Shown here piece by piece: positions 52,515 to 62,500 of a DNA stretch of 64,000 nt. Below the pieces are notes generated by a model. The model saw only the letters and a list, made by a program, of their open reading frames with translations. It was not told the DNA's origin and did no database searches. Numbering within the stretch: position 1 is the stretch's first letter; each line of letters begins with the position of its first letter. The position numbers were made by a program, and so were the translations under genes. This DNA is from an uncultured Pseudomonadales bacterium (GTDB lineage: Bacteria; Pseudomonadota; Gammaproteobacteria; Pseudomonadales; CANNCY01): contig CANNCY010000001.1 in assembly GCA_947503335.1 (NCBI GenBank), forward strand, positions 372,001-436,000, read 5' to 3'.

Positions 52515-55394
52515 ATGATCGGTTATTTTGATCCTAGTAAAGACCTTGGTACCCCTGCACCGGTTTCTGAGTACTCAGCTGAGTACGAATCCTTAGAACA
52601 AGTAGAACTATATATCGATGGCGTTGCTTACTCGGTACCCAAGGGTACGTCAGTAATGCGCGCAGCCGCCATGAATGATATTAGTATTCCAAAGCTTTGC
52701 GCCACAGACAGTGTCGATGCCTATGGCTCTTGCCGTATGTGTTTGGTACAGATCGAAGGGCGTCGAGGCTACCCAGCCAGCTGTACGACACCAGTAGAGC
52801 CTGGTATGAAAGTAACCACACAAACAGGCGAGCTGGCAAAGCTTCGCCGCAATGTGATGGAACTTTATATTTCTGATCACCCGTTAGATTGTCTAACTTG
52901 CCCAGCAAATGGCGATTGTGAGCTGCAGGATGTTGCCGGTTCGGTGGGTCTACGCGATGTACGCTATGGGTTTGACGGTGATAACCATCTAGATGCCCCA
53001 AAAGATCAATCGAATCCGTATTTCACCTTTGACGCCTCTAAGTGTATTCAGTGCTCGCGCTGCGTACGTGCTTGTGGCGAGGTGCAGGGCACCTTTGCTT
53101 TAACGGTAGAAGGGCGAGGTTTTGAATCTAAAATCGCTACCGGCGCAGACAACTTTTTGGATTCAGAATGTGTTAGCTGTGGTGCCTGTGTGCAAGCTTG
53201 CCCAACCGCCACACTGATTGAAAATTCAGTGATTGAAAAAGGTACGCCTGATCGCTCTGTGATTACCACCTGTGCGTATTGTGGTGTTGGTTGCTCGTTT
53301 AAAGCCGACATGAAAGGTGATCAGGTTGTTCGTATGGTGCCTTATAAAGGGGGCGAGGCGAATCGCGGTCACTCGTGTGTGAAAGGGCGCTTTGCCTTTG
53401 GTTACGCAACGCACCAAGATCGCATCACAACACCGATGGTGCGTGATAGTATTGACCAACCGTGGCGCGAAGTGTCGTGGGATGACGCAGTAAACTTTGC
53501 CGCAGATAAAATTAAATCAATTCAAGCAAACTATGGTCGCAATGCAGTAGGCGGTATTACCTCGTCGCGCTGTACTAACGAAGAAACCTACTTGGTTCAA
53601 AAGTTAGTGCGAGCTGCTTTTGGTAACAACAATGTTGATACCTGTGCTCGCGTTTGTCATTCACCAACTGGTTACGGCTTAAAAACCACCTTGGGCGAGT
53701 CGGCGGGCACGCAAAATTTTGACTCTGTCGAGCTAGCTGATTCGGTACTAGTGATTGGTGCAAACCCAACTGACGGGCACCCTGTGTTTGGTTCTCGCCT
53801 GCGTAAGCGTCTTCGCGAAGGGGCATCATTAATTGTTGCCGACCCGCGAGAGATCGACGTACTGAACACACCTCATCATCACGATGCACAGCATCTGCCA
53901 TTAATGCCCGGAACCAACGTAGCGTTCATCAATGCTATGGCGCACACCATAGTGACCGAAGGTTTGGCTGATGAAGCCTTTATTGCAGAACGTTGCGATA
54001 CCGAAGCATTTGCTAAATGGCGCGAGTTTATTAGTGATGACCGCCATAGTGCCGAAGCGACTGAGGCGATCACAGGTATCGCTGCTGACAGTTTAAAACG
54101 TGCTGCACGCACCTACGCGAAAGCACGAAATGGTGCAATCTATTACGGCTTAGGGGTAACTGAGCATAGCCAAGGTTCGTCGATGGTTATGGGTATTGCT
54201 AACCTCGCAATGCTAACCGGTAACATCGGTCGCGAAGGCGTGGGTGTTAATCCGTTACGAGGCCAGAACAATGTTCAGGGTTCTTGTGATATGGGCTCGT
54301 TCCCTCACGAACTGCCAGGTTATCGCCATATTTCTGATGCGACAACACGTCAACAGTTTGAAGCTGTTTGGGGTGTAAACCTTGATAACGAGCCCGGCAT
54401 GCGCATTCCTAATATGCTAGACGCGGCCGTTGCCGGTACCTATAAAGGGATGTATGTGCAGGGCGAGGATATTGCTCAGTCAGATCCTAACACCCATCAT
54501 GTTACCGAGGCATTAAGTAACCTTGAGTGTTTGATCGTACAGGATATTTTCTTAAACGAAACGGCTAAGTTTGCCCATGTGTTCTTGCCGGGTGCCTCGT
54601 TCTTAGAGAAAGATGGCACCTTCACTAATGCTGAGCGTCGTATTTCGCGTGTTCGAAAGGTTATGGAGCCTCTGTCAGGTAAAGCTGACTGGGAGGGCAC
54701 AATTGCATTGGCTAAGGCCCTTGGTTATGACATGAATTACTCACATCCTAGCGAGATCATGGCCGAGATTGCAGCGCTAACACCAACGTTTACTAACGTT
54801 AGCTATGAGCGCCTAGATCAAGAAGGTAGTTTGCAGTGGCCTTGTAACGATGAAGCGCCCGATGGCACGCCTACCATGCATATTGAAGAGTTCGTACGTG
54901 GCAAAGGGTATTTCGCGTTAACCGAATATGTTGCGACCGAAGAGCGTGTTAACAAGCGATTCCCATTGCTACTTACTACGGGGCGTATTCTGTCTCAATA
55001 CAATGTAGGTGCGCAAACTCGCCGAACAGAGAACTCGATGTGGCATGATAAAGATCGCATCGAACTACACCCTGTTGACGCAGAAGATCGCGGTATCAAC
55101 AATGGTGACCAGGTAGCTGTAAAGAGTAGAGCAGGCGAGACCGTGTTAGAGGCAGTGATTACCGATCGTATGCAGCCTGGCGTGGTGTACACAACCTTTC
55201 ATCACCCGCTATCAGGCGCGAATGTAATTACCACTGATAACTCAGATTGGGCAACCAACTGCCCCGAATACAAGGTTACTGCGGTGCAGCTAAGCAAGGT
55301 GGAGTCACTATCTACGTGGCAGCAAGACTACAAAACATTCAGTGATCAGCAGATCGCGTTTGCTAGCAATAAGGAGAGCGCTGATGGCAACTGA
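52515..55394 (+). CDS. fdsA: NAD-dependent formate dehydrogenase catalytic alpha subunit
   Basis: FdsA oxidises formate to CO2 at a molybdenum bis-guanine-dinucleotide centre. The 959-residue protein has an N-terminal 2Fe-2S domain (AYGSCRMCLVQIEG), the His-Cys3 cluster region (LDCLTCPANGDCELQD), two 4Fe-4S motifs (CIQCSRCVRACGE, CVSCGACVQACP), a further cluster (CAYCGVGCSF), and the catalytic C381-H382 in ARVCHSPTGYGLKTTLGE. It is the cysteine, not selenocysteine, form. The C-terminal domain binds the cofactor (ATNCPEYKVTAVQ). Confidence 0.96.
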   Translation: MIGYFDPSKDLGTPAPVSEYSAEYESLEQVELYIDGVAYSVPKGTSVMRAAAMNDISIPKLCATDSVDAYGSCRMCLVQIEGRRGYPASCTTPVEPGMKVTTQTGELAKLRRNVMELYISDHPLDCLTCPANGDCELQDVAGSVGLRDVRYGFDGDNHLDAPKDQSNPYFTFDASKCIQCSRCVRACGEVQGTFALTVEGRGFESKIATGADNFLDSECVSCGACVQACPTATLIENSVIEKGTPDRSVITTCAYCGVGCSFKADMKGDQVVRMVPYKGGEANRGHSCVKGRFAFGYATHQDRITTPMVRDSIDQPWREVSWDDAVNFAADKIKSIQANYGRNAVGGITSSRCTNEETYLVQKLVRAAFGNNNVDTCARVCHSPTGYGLKTTLGESAGTQNFDSVELADSVLVIGANPTDGHPVFGSRLRKRLREGASLIVADPREIDVLNTPHHHDAQHLPLMPGTNVAFINAMAHTIVTEGLADEAFIAERCDTEAFAKWREFISDDRHSAEATEAITGIAADSLKRAARTYAKARNGAIYYGLGVTEHSQGSSMVMGIANLAMLTGNIGREGVGVNPLRGQNNVQGSCDMGSFPHELPGYRHISDATTRQQFEAVWGVNLDNEPGMRIPNMLDAAVAGTYKGMYVQGEDIAQSDPNTHHVTEALSNLECLIVQDIFLNETAKFAHVFLPGASFLEKDGTFTNAERRISRVRKVMEPLSGKADWEGTIALAKALGYDMNYSHPSEIMAEIAALTPTFTNVSYERLDQEGSLQWPCNDEAPDGTPTMHIEEFVRGKGYFALTEYVATEERVNKRFPLLLTTGRILSQYNVGAQTRRTENSMWHDKDRIELHPVDAEDRGINNGDQVAVKSRAGETVLEAVITDRMQPGVVYTTFHHPLSGANVITTDNSDWATNCPEYKVTAVQLSKVESLSTWQQDYKTFSDQQIAFASNKESADGN

Positions 55395-55590
55395 TGTTGT
55401 AAGTATGGTCAACCAAATTGCAGCTAATATAGCGATCGGTGGGTCGGTGCAAGAAGGTGCTGAAAAAACCGCCGATCACGTCAATCGCTTTTGGACAACA
55501 GCAATGATTGGCGAGTTAAGGTTAAAGGCGTCTGAAGGCGCTGAATTAAGCGACGCAGCGAAAAAATCAATCGATTTAATGCGCTCTTAG
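55384..55590 (+). CDS. fdsD: Formate dehydrogenase delta subunit
   Basis: The 68-residue protein fits FdsD: MVNQIAANIAIGGSVQEGAE near the start, then TADHVNRFWTTAM. This small subunit is needed for a functional formate dehydrogenase complex in related systems. The ATG at 55384 follows AAGGAGAGCG and overlaps the fdsA stop by 11 bp. No fdsC/fdhD sulfurtransferase gene follows, unlike most fds operons. Confidence 0.9.
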   Translation: MATDVVSMVNQIAANIAIGGSVQEGAEKTADHVNRFWTTAMIGELRLKASEGAELSDAAKKSIDLMRS

Positions 55591-55607
55591 AGTACCTAAA
55601 GATAAAC

Positions 55608-55643
55608 GGTTCATTACAGCGATAAGCTGTAGTGAATCATTTT
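55608..55643 (+). terminator. Probable terminator of the fds operon
   Basis: A 13-bp stem with two G-T pairs (55608-55620 with 55626-55638) around GATAA is followed by a short T run. It lies 18 bp past fdsD. Confidence 0.65.
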
Positions 55644-55689
55644 AGATAGGTTGTAGACTGGCAGTAACGATAAGGAATGTTGCCCAGAT

Positions 55690-55914
55690 ATGACCATGAA
55701 GCCTAGCACAATACAGGTTCAGACACGCTTAAAGCTTGCCAAAGCGATAGCGTGGTTGATCTGTGTGATTACCCTAGTTTCTGGTTTGGGGGTTTGTATC
55801 TGGATCGAAACCCGTGATGACGGTGTTGATCAAAACCACGACGCGCCGCAAACCTCGAAGCTGGCTATCGATCAACGCCAGCCTCAAGATTCTTCTAAAG
55901 CCAGCGATCGCTAA
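55690..55914 (+). CDS. Possible small single-pass membrane protein
   Basis: The 74-residue frame has one strong membrane span (about 19-39, AIAWLICVITLVSGLGVCIWI) and a polar, glutamine-rich tail. There is no recognisable family. AAGGAATG lies 15 bases before the ATG, which is weak. Its 3' end overlaps the convergent oxidase gene by 20 bp. It may be real because the hydrophobic profile is clean, but support is modest. Confidence 0.42.
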   Translation: MTMKPSTIQVQTRLKLAKAIAWLICVITLVSGLGVCIWIETRDDGVDQNHDAPQTSKLAIDQRQPQDSSKASDR

Positions 55915-57253
55915 ATTTGTACCCAAGATAAGCAGCCTTAACCAGTGGTTGCCTCATGCCCATAAACGACATCTTGTTTGGTAGCTTTGTAAAGGATTTA
56001 GGCGTGAAGTGTCGGTCTTCGCTGTTAACAATCTGTTGTGCAATCGCTTGCCCACACCAGCTAGCCATCGCAACTCCGTTACCATGATATCCAAGGCTTG
56101 TATAAGCGTTAGGTCTAAACTCGCCCACAAAGGGTGTTTGACTGCCAGTAAAGCAGACAAAACCACGCCAACGGTAATCCACGTCGACCGTTTTCCAGTG
56201 AGTGAAAGTGGCGTTGAACGCGTTATCAAGCTCGCGTTGCGCGCGGTTGAACGCCCCCTCTGAGAAGCTTGTACCGCCACGCCCACCCCATAACACGCGA
56301 TTGTCGGGTAGCAGTCTGAAGTAATTCAGCATAATACGTGAGTCAAACGCACAGGTGGTGCGGCGCCAGTTTTGCGCGGTGATTTCGTCTTCGGTCAGTG
56401 GGCGGGTAACGCGAATCGAACTAAGTAGCGGCATAATGCGCTGGCTTAATTCGTCAATCATGCCTTCGGGTGTGTAGCCATTGGTAGCAAAGATAACCTT
56501 GTCGGCTTCAATTGACCCTGAATCGGTAATCAGGCGATGTTTACCCTGTGACTGCGTCCACTGAGTACAACGGCTGTTTTGATAAATAGGCACGCCAAGT
56601 GCCATCAATCTGTCGGCAAGGCCGCGAATGTATTTGAGTGGGTGAAGCCCGTAGTCAGGCCCACCTAACAAGCCACCATAATAGGCTTGGTTACCATAGC
56701 CTCGGTCGTTTAGCTGGTCATTGGTAAGAACTGATAAGTTAGCGCCAAAGATTTTCTTTGATTCGGCAGCTGCATCGTCGAACTCGGCAAATCGTTTGGG
56801 TTTGTGTGCGAGGTAAAGCTCGCCTTGCTCTGACCTGTCTACGTCGATGTCTAGCTGTTCGCACAGCGCTCTAACATGATCAACGGCACGTCGTTCGATT
56901 CGGTTAATCGCTAACGCTTCTTCAAGACCAAGGTGTTTAACCTGTTCTAATCCATCATAGGCAGTGCCGCCAATACAGCAAAAGCCACCGTTGCGCCCCG
57001 ATGCGCCAGCGCCGATTTCACCGGCATCAATGACTGCTACATTCATACCGTGTAACACGGCTAAGGCATAGGCTGCGTTCAATCCTGTAAAGCCCGCGCC
57101 TACGATTGCAACGTCGACTTGTATGTCGTTGGTCAGTGATGGTGACTCTTGTTTTAACGGTTTTGCAGACGCTCGCCAATAGCTGGGTTCGGCCGTTTCG
57201 GTTTGAAACGCTTCTGGTGTGTATAGCGGATAATGGTTAGCAAGCGTTGTCAT
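55895..57253 (-). CDS. FAD-dependent amine oxidase-like (PuuB / DAO family)
   Basis: The 452-residue protein has the family opening PSYWRASAKPLK and the dinucleotide fold VDVAIVGAGFTGLNAAYALA near residue 50, followed by GEIGAGASGRNGGFCCIGG. The C-terminal part has DYRWRGFVCFTGSQTPFVGE and LGYHGNGVAMASWCG. It resembles gamma-glutamylputrescine oxidase, though other amine substrates are possible; no puu genes are near. It diverges from the MFS gene. Confidence 0.9.
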   Translation of the reverse strand: MTTLANHYPLYTPEAFQTETAEPSYWRASAKPLKQESPSLTNDIQVDVAIVGAGFTGLNAAYALAVLHGMNVAVIDAGEIGAGASGRNGGFCCIGGTAYDGLEQVKHLGLEEALAINRIERRAVDHVRALCEQLDIDVDRSEQGELYLAHKPKRFAEFDDAAAESKKIFGANLSVLTNDQLNDRGYGNQAYYGGLLGGPDYGLHPLKYIRGLADRLMALGVPIYQNSRCTQWTQSQGKHRLITDSGSIEADKVIFATNGYTPEGMIDELSQRIMPLLSSIRVTRPLTEDEITAQNWRRTTCAFDSRIMLNYFRLLPDNRVLWGGRGGTSFSEGAFNRAQRELDNAFNATFTHWKTVDVDYRWRGFVCFTGSQTPFVGEFRPNAYTSLGYHGNGVAMASWCGQAIAQQIVNSEDRHFTPKSFTKLPNKMSFMGMRQPLVKAAYLGYKFSDRWL

Positions 57254-57344
57254 TCAGAAATACCAAAGATATTCATTTTTTTCATAGGTCTAGCGATTCT
57301 ACAATGAATAGATTGACCGCTCACCCATTTATATAGGAACCAAA

Positions 57345-59447
57345 GTGCTTTCGACCCTAAGGCCACTCATTTTGATGTTTACCAGCGCCATCATTCTGTT
57401 TTTGGGATATGGTTTGGCGCAGATTCTACTGCCCGTAAAAATGGGTGCATTAGGCGTTGATCGTTCGCAGATTGGTATCATTTTGTCGTTGTATGCAGTG
57501 GGTATGCTGTTTGGTGGTATCTACTCAAAACTGCTGATTATTAGAGCAGGGCACATTCGTATCTTTGCGATCAGCGCCAGTATTGCAGCGGTGTCAATTT
57601 TGTTGATGGGCTTAACCTTTGACCCCATTTTATGGGGGGCGAGTCGAGCAGCTATGGGCTTTGCTGTAGCCTGTGCCGCTACCGCGCTAGACAGCTGGTT
57701 AAGTGGCGTTGCAAGCGAGAACAATCGCGCCAAGGTATTGGCGACCAATCAGGTTGTGATCATGGGCGGTTTCTTTGGTGGGCAGTTCTTAGTGAACGCT
57801 GCACCTGTAGAAGGGCAGCACCTGTTTATGGTTGCGGCAATGCTTATGGCCGCGGCGGTTATTCCGATCTCGCTAAACAAACAGCAAGGGCCGCGTATGG
57901 AAAACGACACGGCGCTGAGTATTTTTAAGCTGTTCGCGACCTCGCCACTAGGTATCATCGCCGTATTCTCGTGTGGCGTGTTATCGTCTAGCCTCTCAAA
58001 CATGTTGCCGTTGTTTGCTGCCGACAACAATATCTCTGGTTTTCAGCTGTCGCTTGTGACCGGCTCGGCTGTATTGGGTGGCATGATTCTACAGTTTCCT
58101 ATTGGTTACCTAGCCGATAAGTTTGACCGTCGTACAGTTATGGTTGCGATTTTAGCTCTTTCAATTGTGTCTGCGTTGGCGACACCGATGCTAGTCAAAG
58201 ACTATCCTCTGCCAGTGATGTTAACCACTATCGGTTTAACTATGGGCATCTTGACCTGTTTGTATCCACTGGGTGTTGCAGAAACCTTTGACCGTTTGTT
58301 GTCTAAAGAAATGGTCGCAGCTATGGGTACTCTGATCGCCACCTATGCTGCAGGTAGTATTGTAGGGCCGTTTACCGGCTCTATGGTTATGAAGTATCTG
58401 GGTGCTAATGCCCTGTTTTACTTTGTGGCAGGATATGTGGCCGTACTGATCTTGTTCATTATGTATCGTATGGCGGTACGTGAAGCTCTGCCAGTTGACG
58501 ACCAAGAAGCCTTTGTGCCGATGCAGGCTACTGATACTCGCGTTGTAGCTCTTGACCCTCGTCTTGAATACCACACGCCCGAGCTACCGCTATCTGACGA
58601 GGCGTTAAGTGCAATTAGTGTTGCCAGTGATAACCCTGGAACGGCCGTAAACTTGGCCAAATTATTCGCTGATCGTTCACCCGATCAGGCGGCATCATTA
58701 GTGGCAAAGCTTGCTGAGGTCGACGAGATTGACGTGGCCCGCCTGTATGGTGCAATGCTAGGGCAGGTGCCAGAGCTAAGTGTGGATATTGCTGAAGCGA
58801 TTGTGGCGAGCTCACCAGAGTCGGCTCAAGAACTGGTTGATTGGATGATCGACAACAAGCCTGACGATTACGAGCGCTTGATCTTGGCCATTAGTAAAGC
58901 AGTGCCCGAACGTACTAGCGAGTTTGTAGAGGCGGCTGCGACAAAGATTGCAAAAGACGAGGGGGATGAAAAACTGGTCGAGTTTGCTGAAACGGTGGCG
59001 CAAGATATGGCAACCGAAGTGGCCGATATGCGCCCAGCCGATTTGGCGGTTAATCAGCCCGAAGATCGCGCTGCTGAATTAGTTCAGATACTAACGCAGA
59101 AAACCGAAAGCAGTGCCGAAGAGATCGCTTACAAGATGGTTGACGCGTTGCCGCAATCAAGCGTGCAGGTGGCTAGAGCCTATGTAGACAGTCTAAGCGT
59201 TGATCGTCAATTAGCCATGATGCGCGGTGTGAATAGCTCTACGTCGCAGTCAGAGCGCGTTAAGCATGCACTGACTAGCTTTATTGAGCAGATTGCACAA
59301 ACGCACCCTGAACAAGCCATAGAAGCGGCAGCCGAAGTCGTTGATCGACTACCCGATGTGGCCGATGATATCTTGGCCGCCCTTAAAAACTCGCCCCAGG
59401 TTGATGACGAGATCGCTTCGTCTATCGACGACAAACCCCAAGAATAA
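57345..59447 (+). CDS. MFS transporter with long acidic helical C-terminal extension
   Basis: Residues 1-385 are a complete twelve-span major facilitator resembling the YcaD group (LILMFTSAIILFLGYGLAQI, ILSLYAVGMLFGGIYSKLLI, GYLADKFDRRTVMVAI). Residues 395-700 form a soluble, acidic, helical region with repeat-like helix pairs such as SPDQAASLVAKLAEVDEIDV and SPESAQELVDWMIDNKPDDY. No family is recognised for it. The total of 700 residues is far above the usual 400. The start is GTG, with AGGA seven bases ahead. Substrate unknown; the fusion is in one uninterrupted frame. Confidence 0.88.
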   Translation: MLSTLRPLILMFTSAIILFLGYGLAQILLPVKMGALGVDRSQIGIILSLYAVGMLFGGIYSKLLIIRAGHIRIFAISASIAAVSILLMGLTFDPILWGASRAAMGFAVACAATALDSWLSGVASENNRAKVLATNQVVIMGGFFGGQFLVNAAPVEGQHLFMVAAMLMAAAVIPISLNKQQGPRMENDTALSIFKLFATSPLGIIAVFSCGVLSSSLSNMLPLFAADNNISGFQLSLVTGSAVLGGMILQFPIGYLADKFDRRTVMVAILALSIVSALATPMLVKDYPLPVMLTTIGLTMGILTCLYPLGVAETFDRLLSKEMVAAMGTLIATYAAGSIVGPFTGSMVMKYLGANALFYFVAGYVAVLILFIMYRMAVREALPVDDQEAFVPMQATDTRVVALDPRLEYHTPELPLSDEALSAISVASDNPGTAVNLAKLFADRSPDQAASLVAKLAEVDEIDVARLYGAMLGQVPELSVDIAEAIVASSPESAQELVDWMIDNKPDDYERLILAISKAVPERTSEFVEAAATKIAKDEGDEKLVEFAETVAQDMATEVADMRPADLAVNQPEDRAAELVQILTQKTESSAEEIAYKMVDALPQSSVQVARAYVDSLSVDRQLAMMRGVNSSTSQSERVKHALTSFIEQIAQTHPEQAIEAAAEVVDRLPDVADDILAALKNSPQVDDEIASSIDDKPQE

Positions 59448-59457
59448 GGGGATTCTC

Positions 59458-59506
59458 GCATTCGAGGTAGTTGCAGGTCGTAACCGATGTAACTACACTC
59501 GGGTGC
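59458..59506. other. Long imperfect inverted repeat between MFS and amidohydrolase genes
   Basis: GCATTCGAGGTAGTTGC (59458-59474) pairs with GTAACTAC and CTCGGGTGC (59489-59506) to give a stem of 17 pairs, counting three G-T pairs and one bulge. No T tract follows, so it is a poor terminator. It may be an RNA structure in the 3' end or leader. Confidence 0.5.
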
Positions 59507-59536
59507 AATAAAACGATAACCGATCGGAGTTGATCC

Positions 59537-62500
59537 ATGCGTAAGCGTACGCTGTCGCTAGCTGCCAAGTTAGCGTTACCTCTATCTATGTTGGTGTCGC
59601 CAGCATTTGCAGACGAAGAAAAGAAAGAATGGGATGTTAACGGTGACCATGGCGGTACTGTTAAGTCTATTCAGTACAGTGTCGAAAAAGGCACTTGGCT
59701 TAATATTGATGTTAGCCCTAATGGTGATCAACTAGTATTCGACATGCTAGGTGATATCTATCTGATGCCTGCCAGTGGCGGCAAGGCTACACGCATTATT
59801 GGCGATCGCTCGATGGATATTCAGCCTCAGTTTAGTCCTGACGGCTCTAAGATTGCGTTTACGTCAGACCGTGATGGCGGCGACAATATTTGGGTTTACG
59901 ATATTCAAGATAAGTCGTTCACTCAGGTAACCAACGAAGATTACCGCCTGTTAAACAACCCTGTCTGGACCCCAGACGGCGAGTACATCATTGCACGTAA
60001 ACACTACAATGCCACGCGATCATTGGGCGCTGGCGAGATGTGGATGTATCACATTGAAGGTGGTGCAGGTATTCAGTTAACTGAACGCCGCAACGATCAG
60101 CAAGATGCGGGTGAGCCCGCTGTGTCGCCCGATGGGCGTTACGTATACTATTCAGAAGACGTGTCTCGTGGGCCTTACTTTCAATACAACAAAGACATCA
60201 ATGGCGAGGTGTATCAGGTTAAGCGCCTAGACCGCCAAACAGGCGAAACCGCTAGTTTGATTACTGGCCCAGGTGGTGCTGCATCGCCCGAGCCTTCACC
60301 TGATGGTCGTTACATCGCCTATGTTCACCGTATTCGCGAAAAGACCGCGCTATATCTATTTGACCGCCAATCAGGCTCGCAAATCATGCTTACCGATACC
60401 TTAGAGCATGATCAGCAAGCTGCTTGGGCGATCTTTGGTGTGTACCCCTCAATGGCTTGGAGCCCAGATTCTAGCGCGATTTATTTTTGGGCGCAGGGCC
60501 AAATCAAGCGTATCGATATCGACTCGAAAAGTATCGCTACGATTGGCTTTAAAGCCGATGTTGACCAAACGGTTGTTAGTGCTATTCGCGGCAACTACGC
60601 CATCGATGATGAAAAAGTGACGGTCAGTATGATGCGTACGCCAGCGATGTCGCCCAACGGCGATCGCGTGGTGTTTCATGCGTTGGGCCACCTATATACG
60701 CAATCATTACCCGATGGCACGCCAAAGCGTTTAACCAGCGGTAAAGATTTTGAGTACGAGCCAAGCTTTAGCAAAGATGGTAAACGCCTTGTGTTTGTGA
60801 CTCACAATGATGACGAGCAATCAAAGGTTAAGGTGATCAACTTAGCGACCCAGCGGGTGCGCGACATCACACCAGCGCCAGGCTTTTATCGCAACCCTAA
60901 GTTCAGCCCTGATGGGTCGAAGGTTGTGGTACATAAATCACGCGGTACCAATCTACTAGGTTATCAAAACACCCTAGATACCGGTCTTTATTGGATTCCG
61001 TCTAAGGGCGGCAAGATGAACCTGATTACACACAAGGGGCGAGAGCCTTGGTTCGATGCGTCAGGTAAAGGCATCTATTACCTAGCCGGTGGTGGTCTTG
61101 AAAAGACCTGGAACCACATCGAACTAGACGGCCGTCATCGCCGTACGTTGTTTAACCTTAAGTATATCAACCATATTGCCCCTAGCCCTGATGGCAAACA
61201 GGTTGCGTTTACAGAGCTGTATAACAGCTATGTAGCGCCGCTTCCGCAAGCAGGTAAGCCGATTACGCTGTCTAAAGACACTAAAGCGATACCAGTAACC
61301 AAGCTGTCATCGGTAGCAGGCAACTATCTAACCTGGGCAAATACTGATCTGCTTAGCTGGTCGATGGGTGCCACACTGTATTCGGCCAAAACCTCTGAGT
61401 TGGTGAAGGGCGAAGACGTTAAGGCAACTGAAACTAAGATTGCGTTAACGGCGAAGCCAGACACGCCTAAGGGTGTATTTGCGTTGACCAACGCACGCGT
61501 TGTAACCATGGCAGGTAAAACGATCGAAAACGGCACTGTGATTGTGCGCGACAATCGTATCGAAGCGGTTGGTGCTACCGACGATATGGATATTCCTCGC
61601 GGTGTTCGTGTGTTTGATATGACGGGCAAAACGATTGTGCCAGGCTTGATCGATGGTCACGCTCACGCAAACCATTTTCAAAGCGGCCCTTCAACCGCTG
61701 CTAACTGGGCGTACTATGCTAACTTGGCGATGGGTGTTACGACTATCCACGACCCATCAGCCACTAGTGAGTTCGTATTTTCGCAGGCTGAGCTAGTGCG
61801 TACTGGTCAAATGGTAGGCCCGCGTGTCTACTCAACAGGCACTATTTTGTACGGCGCTGATGGCGATTTTAGAGTGCAAATCAATAGCATCGACGACGCT
61901 CGTGACCATCTAAATCGCATGAAAGCTAACGGTGGTACCTCGGTTAAGAGCTATAACCAACCTCGCCGTAATCAGCGTCAGCAGATTAACCAAGCGGCTC
62001 GCGAAACCGACATGTTGGTAGTGATGGAGGGCGGTTCTACGTTCTACCATAACCTCAGCATGATCTTAGACGGCAGTACTGGTATTGAGCATAACCTGCC
62101 CGTAGCACCCTTGTATGATGACGTGATCGAGCTATGGAAGCGCACTGACGTAGGCTACACCCCAACACTGGTGGTTAGCTACGGTGGCCCATCGGGCGAG
62201 TACTACTGGTATCAGCACACCGATGTGTTCGACGTTAAGCCGTTTGCTAATTTCATTCCTCAGCCAATGCTAGACGAGCGTTCACGCCGTCGCTTGAAAA
62301 TTCCTGAAGAAGAGTACTTTCACATCACCGTTGCAGAGTCTGCAAAGACATTGCTAGACGAAGGCGTGAATGTGATCTCGGGTGGCCACGGCCAGCAACA
62401 GGGCCTAGCACTGCACTGGGAGATGTGGATGATGGCACAGGGCGGTTTCACCCCTGAAGAAGCCTTGGCAACGGGTACGATCAACGCAGCTCGCCATCTA

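Noticed and set aside
52650-53901. Several minus-strand frames over 75 codons opposite fdsA
   Set aside because: The plus strand encodes conserved Fe-S and molybdopterin motifs throughout. The opposite frames have low-complexity, His/Arg-rich translations and no start signals.
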